48,432 nt of DNA from Pirellulales bacterium (GTDB lineage: Bacteria; Planctomycetota; Planctomycetia; Pirellulales; JAEUIK01): positions 1 through 48,432 of the forward strand of contig JAIESQ010000006.1 in assembly GCA_019745975.1 (NCBI GenBank), read 5' to 3'. The notes beneath the pieces were generated by a model. It was not told where the DNA came from. It did not search any database and saw only the letters and a list, made by a program, of their open reading frames with translations. The translations under genes were made by a program, and so were the position numbers. Below are positions 43,685 through 48,432 of the stretch, in pieces; the first letter of the stretch is position 1, and the number at the start of each line of letters is the position of its first letter.

Positions 43685-46600
43685 ATGCTAAATTCGATCA
43701 TCGATTTCTCGCTCCGACACCGCGCTCTCGTGATCGTGGCGGTCATCGTGTTCGCCGCCGCAGGCGTCGTCTCGTTGCAGCATTTGGACATCGACGCATT
43801 CCCGGATACGACGCCGGTCCAGGTGCAGATCAACACGGTAGCCCCCTCCCTATCGCCGGAAGAAGTCGAGCGCCAGATAACCTTCCCCGTCGAGCAGGCG
43901 ATCAGCGGCCTCCCGGGTCTAGAGATGCTGCGTTCGATCTCAAAGTTCGGGCTATCCCAGGTGGTAGTGACGTTCGAGGATGGCATCGACATCTACTTCG
44001 CGCGACAGCTGATCAACGAGCGGCTCAACACGGTCGTGCTGCCGGACGGTATTAACCGTCCTCAGATGGGACCGGTGTCAACGGGCCTTGGCGAGGTCTT
44101 TCACTACGTGCTCACGTACGCGGGTGTGGATGTCTCCAAGCTGCCCGAGTCGAAACGGATCGAGCTTTTGACGGAGCTGCGGACGACGCACGACTGGGTC
44201 GTCAAGCCGCAGCTGCGTTCTGTGCGCGGTGTCGCTGAAGTCAACAGTTGGGGCGGCTATGAGAAACAGTACCAGGTCCGCATTGACCCAGACCGATTGA
44301 TCAAGCACGAGTTGACCTTTGACCAGGTCGTCACCGCCCTTGCCGAGAACAACCGCAACGTCGGTGGTGGGACGATCACGGAAGAAAAACGCCTACAGCT
44401 CGTCCACGGCGTGGGCCGCACCGTGAACGCGCAGCAGATCGAGAACATTGTAATTACCTCTGAAGACGGCGTGCCTGTGCGCGTGCGCGATGTGGCGGGC
44501 GTGCAAGTCGGCCACGAGATCCGCCGTGGAACCGTCACTGCAAACGGTCGCGGTGAAGCCGTACTCGGCCTAGGTTTCATGCTCATGCACGAGAACAGCC
44601 ATGATGTGACGTTGGCTCTCAAGCAGAAACTTGAAGAGATCAAGAGCACGCTTCCGACCGGCATGCAGATCCAGACAGCGTACGACCGGACGGAACTGAT
44701 CGACCACGTAATCGAGACCGTCAAGAAGAACCTGTTGGAAGGTGGCCTCTTGGTGGTTGCGGTGCTGTTCATTTTCCTCGGCAACCTGCGAGCCGGGTTG
44801 ATCGTGGCGCTGGCAATACCGCTTTCGATGTTGTTCGCATTCTCGGGCATGCTGCAGTTCGGGATCTCAGCCAGCCTCTTGAGCCTGGGGGCGATCGACT
44901 TTGGGCTCGTCGTCGATAGTTCGGTCGTGATGGTCGAGAACTGTGTGCGTCATATTGCACACGGGGACAACCGCAGACGGAGCATGCTCGACGTCGTCCG
45001 CGACGCGGCTGTCGAGGTCCGCAAGCCGACCATGTTCGGCGAGCTGATCATCATGATTGTCTACTTGCCGATCCTGACGCTGGAAGGGGTCGAGGGGAAG
45101 TTGTTCCGGCCAATGGCGTTGACCGTGATCTTCGCCCTGGCCGGGTCAATGGTCCTGTCGCTTACGCTAATGCCCGTGCTGGCGAGCTTGGCTCTTCCCA
45201 GGCGTATCGACGAACGGGAACCATTGCTTATCCGCGGCTTGAAGCGGATGTATAGACCAGTCCTGCATTTCACGATGACTCACAAGCTCGGCGTCATCGT
45301 CTTTGCCGTTGGAGCACTGGTCGTCGCATTCGGTCTGATTGCTCCGCAGCTCGGGTCTGAGTTTGTACCGAAGCTCTCGGAAGGGGCCATCGTCGTGAAC
45401 GTGGTTCGACTGGCGGGCACCGACCTCGAAGAGACGAACCGCTACAACACGCAGATGGAACGGACACTGTTGGAGAAGTTCCCCGCGGAGGTCTCCCAGG
45501 TGTGGAGCCGTGTCGGCACGGCCGAGGTCGCAACCGACCCGATGGGCGTCGAGCTTACTGATCTGTTCATCACGTTACGGCCGCGCGACCAGTGGAAGCG
45601 AGCCAGGACTCAAGACGAGTTGACGGTTCAAATTCAGGAGGAGCTTCGCGACCTGCTCGGCCCACGCCTTGCGATGACCCAGCCGATTGAAATGCGGATG
45701 AACGAGATGATCTCCGGCGTCCGCTCAGACGTTGCGGCGATCCTCTACGGGGATGACTTCGACATCCTCGTCGGTAAGGCCAGTGAGATTGAGCGCGTGC
45801 TCCGCTCCATCGACGGGGCAGCCGACGTGAGTACGGAGCAGATGACCGGGCAGCCGGTCCTGCAAGTCCGGATCAAGCAGGAGGAGATCGCCCGGTACGG
45901 CATCCCTGCAAAGACCGTGCTCAGCCTCATTGAATCCTTAGGAAGCAACCATGTCGGCGAGGTGTACGAGGGTCAGTTGCGGTTCCCATTGGTAGTCCGA
46001 CTTCCCGAGAACGTCAGGGCAAATTCCGATGCCATCAAGTCGATCCTCGTCGCCACGCCGTCGGGCGAGAACATCCCGCTGTCGCGGCTTGCGACTGTAG
46101 AGACAGTCGAGGGACCGAACACTATCAAACGGGAGTGGTACCAGCGTCGTATTACAGTCTCTGCCAATGTGCGTGGTCGCGACATGGGGAGCTTTGTGGC
46201 CGAGGCCCGTGAGAAAGTCGCTCAACAAGTGCAGTTGCCACCGGGCCGGTACCGCGTCGAATGGGGAGGTCAATTCGAGAACCTGCAACGCGCTCAGTCG
46301 CGCTTAATGCTCGTGGTCCCCATTGCACTGGTCATGATCTTCGCGTTGCTTTACATGACGTACCGCAACCTGATCGACTCGGTGAGAGTCTTTACCGGTG
46401 TCCCGTTCGCATGGATCGGGGGCATCGTCGCTCTCTGGGTCCGCGACATGCCGTTCTCGATCTCGGCCGCGGTCGGCTTCATTGCGCTGTCCGGCGTGGC
46501 AGTGCTGGACGACATGCTTCTGGTCTCAACGATCCGCCAGTTGCGAAGCCGAGGGCGCTCATTGGACGAGGCGGTCGAGGAAGCCGCGATGACTCGGTTG

Positions 46601-46876
46601 CGGCCGATCCTCATGACGACTCTCGTTGCGAGTCTGGGTTTCGTGCCTATGGCGTTTAGCACGGGGATGGGGGCGGAGGTCCAACGTCCGCTAGCCACGG
46701 TCGTCATCGGCGGCGTGTGCAGCGCGATGATCATGAGTCTGCTCGTGCTGCGCGTCCTGTACATGATCTTCAACCGACCTGTCCGCTCGCTCGACGACGA
46801 GGAGGCAAGCGAGGGAACACAGGGATCGTTCGACGCTCAGCGGGAATCGGAGGTTGTTTCGGCAGGGTTACCTTAG
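43685..46876 (+). CDS. CzcA-like heavy-metal RND efflux pump
   Basis: A 1063-residue HME-type RND transporter. It begins MLNSIIDFSLRHRALVIVAV and contains HLDIDAFPDTTPVQVQI. The proton relay in TM4 is AIDFGLVVDSSVVMVEN, giving the D-x5-D-x6-E pattern typical of divalent-cation (CzcA) pumps rather than the Cu/Ag pump CusA. The full 12-helix layout with two large periplasmic loops is present. ATG 43685 is preceded by AAGGAGG. No outer-membrane factor gene is visible in the window. Confidence 0.93.
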   Translation: MLNSIIDFSLRHRALVIVAVIVFAAAGVVSLQHLDIDAFPDTTPVQVQINTVAPSLSPEEVERQITFPVEQAISGLPGLEMLRSISKFGLSQVVVTFEDGIDIYFARQLINERLNTVVLPDGINRPQMGPVSTGLGEVFHYVLTYAGVDVSKLPESKRIELLTELRTTHDWVVKPQLRSVRGVAEVNSWGGYEKQYQVRIDPDRLIKHELTFDQVVTALAENNRNVGGGTITEEKRLQLVHGVGRTVNAQQIENIVITSEDGVPVRVRDVAGVQVGHEIRRGTVTANGRGEAVLGLGFMLMHENSHDVTLALKQKLEEIKSTLPTGMQIQTAYDRTELIDHVIETVKKNLLEGGLLVVAVLFIFLGNLRAGLIVALAIPLSMLFAFSGMLQFGISASLLSLGAIDFGLVVDSSVVMVENCVRHIAHGDNRRRSMLDVVRDAAVEVRKPTMFGELIIMIVYLPILTLEGVEGKLFRPMALTVIFALAGSMVLSLTLMPVLASLALPRRIDEREPLLIRGLKRMYRPVLHFTMTHKLGVIVFAVGALVVAFGLIAPQLGSEFVPKLSEGAIVVNVVRLAGTDLEETNRYNTQMERTLLEKFPAEVSQVWSRVGTAEVATDPMGVELTDLFITLRPRDQWKRARTQDELTVQIQEELRDLLGPRLAMTQPIEMRMNEMISGVRSDVAAILYGDDFDILVGKASEIERVLRSIDGAADVSTEQMTGQPVLQVRIKQEEIARYGIPAKTVLSLIESLGSNHVGEVYEGQLRFPLVVRLPENVRANSDAIKSILVATPSGENIPLSRLATVETVEGPNTIKREWYQRRITVSANVRGRDMGSFVAEAREKVAQQVQLPPGRYRVEWGGQFENLQRAQSRLMLVVPIALVMIFALLYMTYRNLIDSVRVFTGVPFAWIGGIVALWVRDMPFSISAAVGFIALSGVAVLDDMLLVSTIRQLRSRGRSLDEAVEEAAMTRLRPILMTTLVASLGFVPMAFSTGMGAEVQRPLATVVIGGVCSAMIMSLLVLRVLYMIFNRPVRSLDDEEASEGTQGSFDAQRESEVVSAGLP

Positions 46877-46907
46877 CGAAGGGGCAACTGCCCCCAAAGG
46901 AGAGACG

Positions 46908-47270
46908 ATGTCTTTCAATGTGAATTGGATTGGGTCTGCACTGGTACTGGCAATCGTCGCAATTTTCCTGAGCGGCTGCGGAGCGAACCGAACAGACCAA
47001 GGCGACGCGAACGTTAATCCTATGCAAGGGGCGGCGGCGCAGGCCCCAGACCAGAGCGGTTGGTGGTGCAAGGAGCACGGCATCCCTGAAGGGATATGTG
47101 CCCAATGTAGCACACAACTGGCGGCCGATTTCCAGAAGAAAGGGGACTGGTGCAAAGAACACAACCGCCCCGAGTCACAGTGCTTCATCTGCCATCCAGA
47201 ACTGGAAGCCAAGTTCGCCGCTCAGTACGAAGCCAAGTTCGGTAGCAAGCCTCCGGCGCGGACGGAGTGA
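46908..47270 (+). CDS. lipoprotein with two WCxEH Cys modules
   Basis: A 120-residue lipoprotein: signal peptide with lipobox LSGC (C24), then two copies of W-C-K-E-H-x5-x-C-x2-C (C54/C64/C67 and C82/C92/C95). The same module is in the N-terminus of the adaptor gene upstream. AAAGGAG precedes ATG 46908. It probably binds metal at the outer membrane or passes it to the adaptor. Its stop overlaps a GTG that could start the next gene. Confidence 0.8.
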   Translation: MSFNVNWIGSALVLAIVAIFLSGCGANRTDQGDANVNPMQGAAAQAPDQSGWWCKEHGIPEGICAQCSTQLAADFQKKGDWCKEHNRPESQCFICHPELEAKFAAQYEAKFGSKPPARTE

Positions 47271-47377
47271 CGGACAGAAACCCTATAACCAAAAGTGAAT
47301 CTGATTCACTCGTTCAGTCTCCCGACCTGGGTGACGCAAGCAACGCATGTCCATTCGAATTGAAAAGGCGGATAGAT

Positions 47378-47581
47378 ATGGCACGGAAGAGACGACGTGG
47401 ACGGCCAATGACCTATAAGTTTGCCGAGCGCAAGCGATTGGCGGGACTTGTCCGCTTGCACGGTGCAAGCGGGACGCGCGAGATCCTGCAACGGTCTGTC
47501 TGTGATTCGACACTGCTAAAGATCGCTAAGGAATTCGGGATCGAGCTCAGAAAAGGGCGTCGGCCCCGAGAAGCCGCCTAG
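47378..47581 (+). CDS. small basic DNA-binding-like protein
   Basis: A 67-residue protein starting MARKRRRGRPMTYKFAERKR (AT-hook-like RGRP) and ending with a helix-turn-helix-like STLLKIAKEFGIELRKGRR. AAGGCGG precedes ATG 47378; a longer 104-residue form could start at GTG 47267, overlapping the lipoprotein stop. It may regulate the metal operon. Confidence 0.6.
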   Translation: MARKRRRGRPMTYKFAERKRLAGLVRLHGASGTREILQRSVCDSTLLKIAKEFGIELRKGRRPREAA

Positions 47582-47712
47582 GTCGCGGCCATAATGCCAG
47601 CGGCTCAAGGAGGTGGCAGCGCGCCACCCGATCGAGCAGTCGAAGCATTGAAGCAAGTTCAGTGGTGCGATTTAGGCATGTGTTCCTTCATCTTTTCAAA
47701 GGGAGTACGAGA

Positions 47713-48057
47713 ATGGATTCTCAAAAGGTAGCGACAAGATGGTTTTTGGCAGCGCTGATCGCGGTTGCTCTTCAATTCCCCCAGGCTGTCTGGGCGGCGG
47801 AACCAAGCACGAAGACAGTGATCACGACAAGAAAGCTGTGCCCCGTCTGCGGCAAGAAGATTACTGAGGAGTTGCGTCAAATTAAGGGCGTCGCCGACGC
47901 GCGCATGGACATTAACTCAAAAACGTTTGTGGTCCTGCCGATCAGGGCCGTCAACCTCTCGCCACGATTGCTTTGGGAAACCGTCGAACGGGGCGGTGAG
48001 CAACCGATCCGGTTAATCGGGCCCAGCGGAACGTTCGAAGAAAAGCCGAAGGCTTAG
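47713..48057 (+). CDS. exported HMA-like metal-binding protein
   Basis: A 114-residue protein with a signal peptide (ending AVWAAE) and a heavy-metal-associated ferredoxin-like domain: LCPVCGKKITEELRQIKGVADARMDINSKTFVVLP. The metal site is CPVC in place of the usual CxxC of MerP (GMTCxxC). AAAGGGAG lies before ATG 47713. It is a probable periplasmic metal carrier of the same operon. Confidence 0.8.
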   Translation: MDSQKVATRWFLAALIAVALQFPQAVWAAEPSTKTVITTRKLCPVCGKKITEELRQIKGVADARMDINSKTFVVLPIRAVNLSPRLLWETVERGGEQPIRLIGPSGTFEEKPKA

Positions 48058-48204
48058 GGAGGCGAGTGGGGAGCTGTGAAGGCCTAACTCGGACGAGTGC
48101 TGCGCCGTTATGGCTGCGAGAGACGCTCGCCGGTCAGGGTGTCGTCCAGGCGGTTTGACAAATGAAGTTGGGAACGAGCGTCAACTAAGAAGGAGAAATA
48201 AGCC

Positions 48205-48432
48205 ATGACAAATCAGAGTAGTGCCCGCAGCGCCGGCCAACAACCTAGCAGCTCGCGAAACTGGTCCATCCTCATCGGTCGAGTCGCATTGGTTTGGGCC
48301 TTGGGTGAGGCGCTCCTTGCAGGGCTGGCAAACCTGTCGAATGGGTCACTCCTCGGGGTCAGCGAGCAACATTTCTCGCTCGACGCTATCGTCGCTGCTT
48401 TGGTTGGGATTGGATTCATCCTCGACGGTTCC
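48205..48432 (+). CDS. membrane protein, cut by window end
   Basis: The first 76 residues of a gene that continues beyond the window. AAGGAG precedes ATG 48205. After a polar start there are two hydrophobic segments (SILIGRVALVWALGEALLAGLA and LDAIVAALVGIGFIL). It is the last visible gene of the metal operon; the function is unknown. Confidence 0.65.
   Translation, partial: MTNQSSARSAGQQPSSSRNWSILIGRVALVWALGEALLAGLANLSNGSLLGVSEQHFSLDAIVAALVGIGFILDGS

Overview
The window looks like planctomycete chromosome carrying an integrated, plasmid-like mobile element. Signs of a planctomycete are the PSCyt1/DUF1549/DUF1553 and DUF1501 pair, an ECF sigma factor coupled to a Ser/Thr kinase, and the G+C-rich codon use.

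Region 1 (about 1-7200) is a minus-strand operon read from an ArsR-type repressor gene at 7162. It continues with a cysteine desulfurase, a cytochrome-type DUF1549/DUF1553 protein, a Tat-exported DUF1501 protein, an exported rhodanese, an ArsM-like methyltransferase and an exported cupin. An ATATTCGG-type inverted repeat next to the arsR start is the likely operator.

Region 2 (about 7625-9360) is a probable attachment end. A fragment like the 3' end of a tRNA-Pro overlaps the last codons of a large serine recombinase, which is preceded by a small overlapping gene.

Region 3 (9.6-22.4 kb, minus strand) is a mobilization module: an RHH-like accessory protein, a 1711-residue MobF relaxase/helicase, a fatty-acid-desaturase-like membrane protein, a DUF2000 protein and a giant methyltransferase plus strawberry-notch helicase fusion. 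Upstream lies a repeat-rich segment with helically phased GTTTGC motifs, a candidate oriT. No type IV secretion genes are visible.

Region 4 (22.4-29.4 kb) holds a Dam-like methyltransferase, an ECF sigma/kinase/unknown operon, a DUF2726 nuclease-fold protein and a complete plasmid replicon. The replicon consists of ParA with a small partner, a 43-bp perfect palindrome, six 18-bp iterons, an A+T-rich stretch and a RepA-type initiator.

Region 5 (29.4-32.5 kb) is the most unusual. About 1.35 kb without a credible gene is packed with stable hairpins capped by GNRA and UUCG tetraloops, all in the plus-strand sense, plus a probable pseudoknot. It is followed by a two-gene operon of an unknown 257-residue basic protein and a four-helix membrane protein. 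I read it as a candidate large ornate non-coding RNA with protein partners.

Region 6 (32.5-41.3 kb) is a defence-like island. It has a four-gene operon (sigma-like, ParB-like, SNF2 helicase, PD-(D/E)XK nuclease), an RHH/cytosine-methyltransferase/EndoIII-glycosylase operon and an AbiE toxin-antitoxin pair.

Region 7 (41.4-48.4 kb, plus strand) is a heavy-metal efflux operon: a Cys-rich exported protein, CzcB-like adaptor, CzcA-like RND pump, Cys-rich lipoprotein, small DNA-binding protein, exported HMA-like protein and a membrane protein cut by the window end. The adaptor and the lipoprotein share a distinctive W-C-x-E-H...C-x-x-C module.

All functional calls come from reading the sequence and remembered family motifs; no database search was run.
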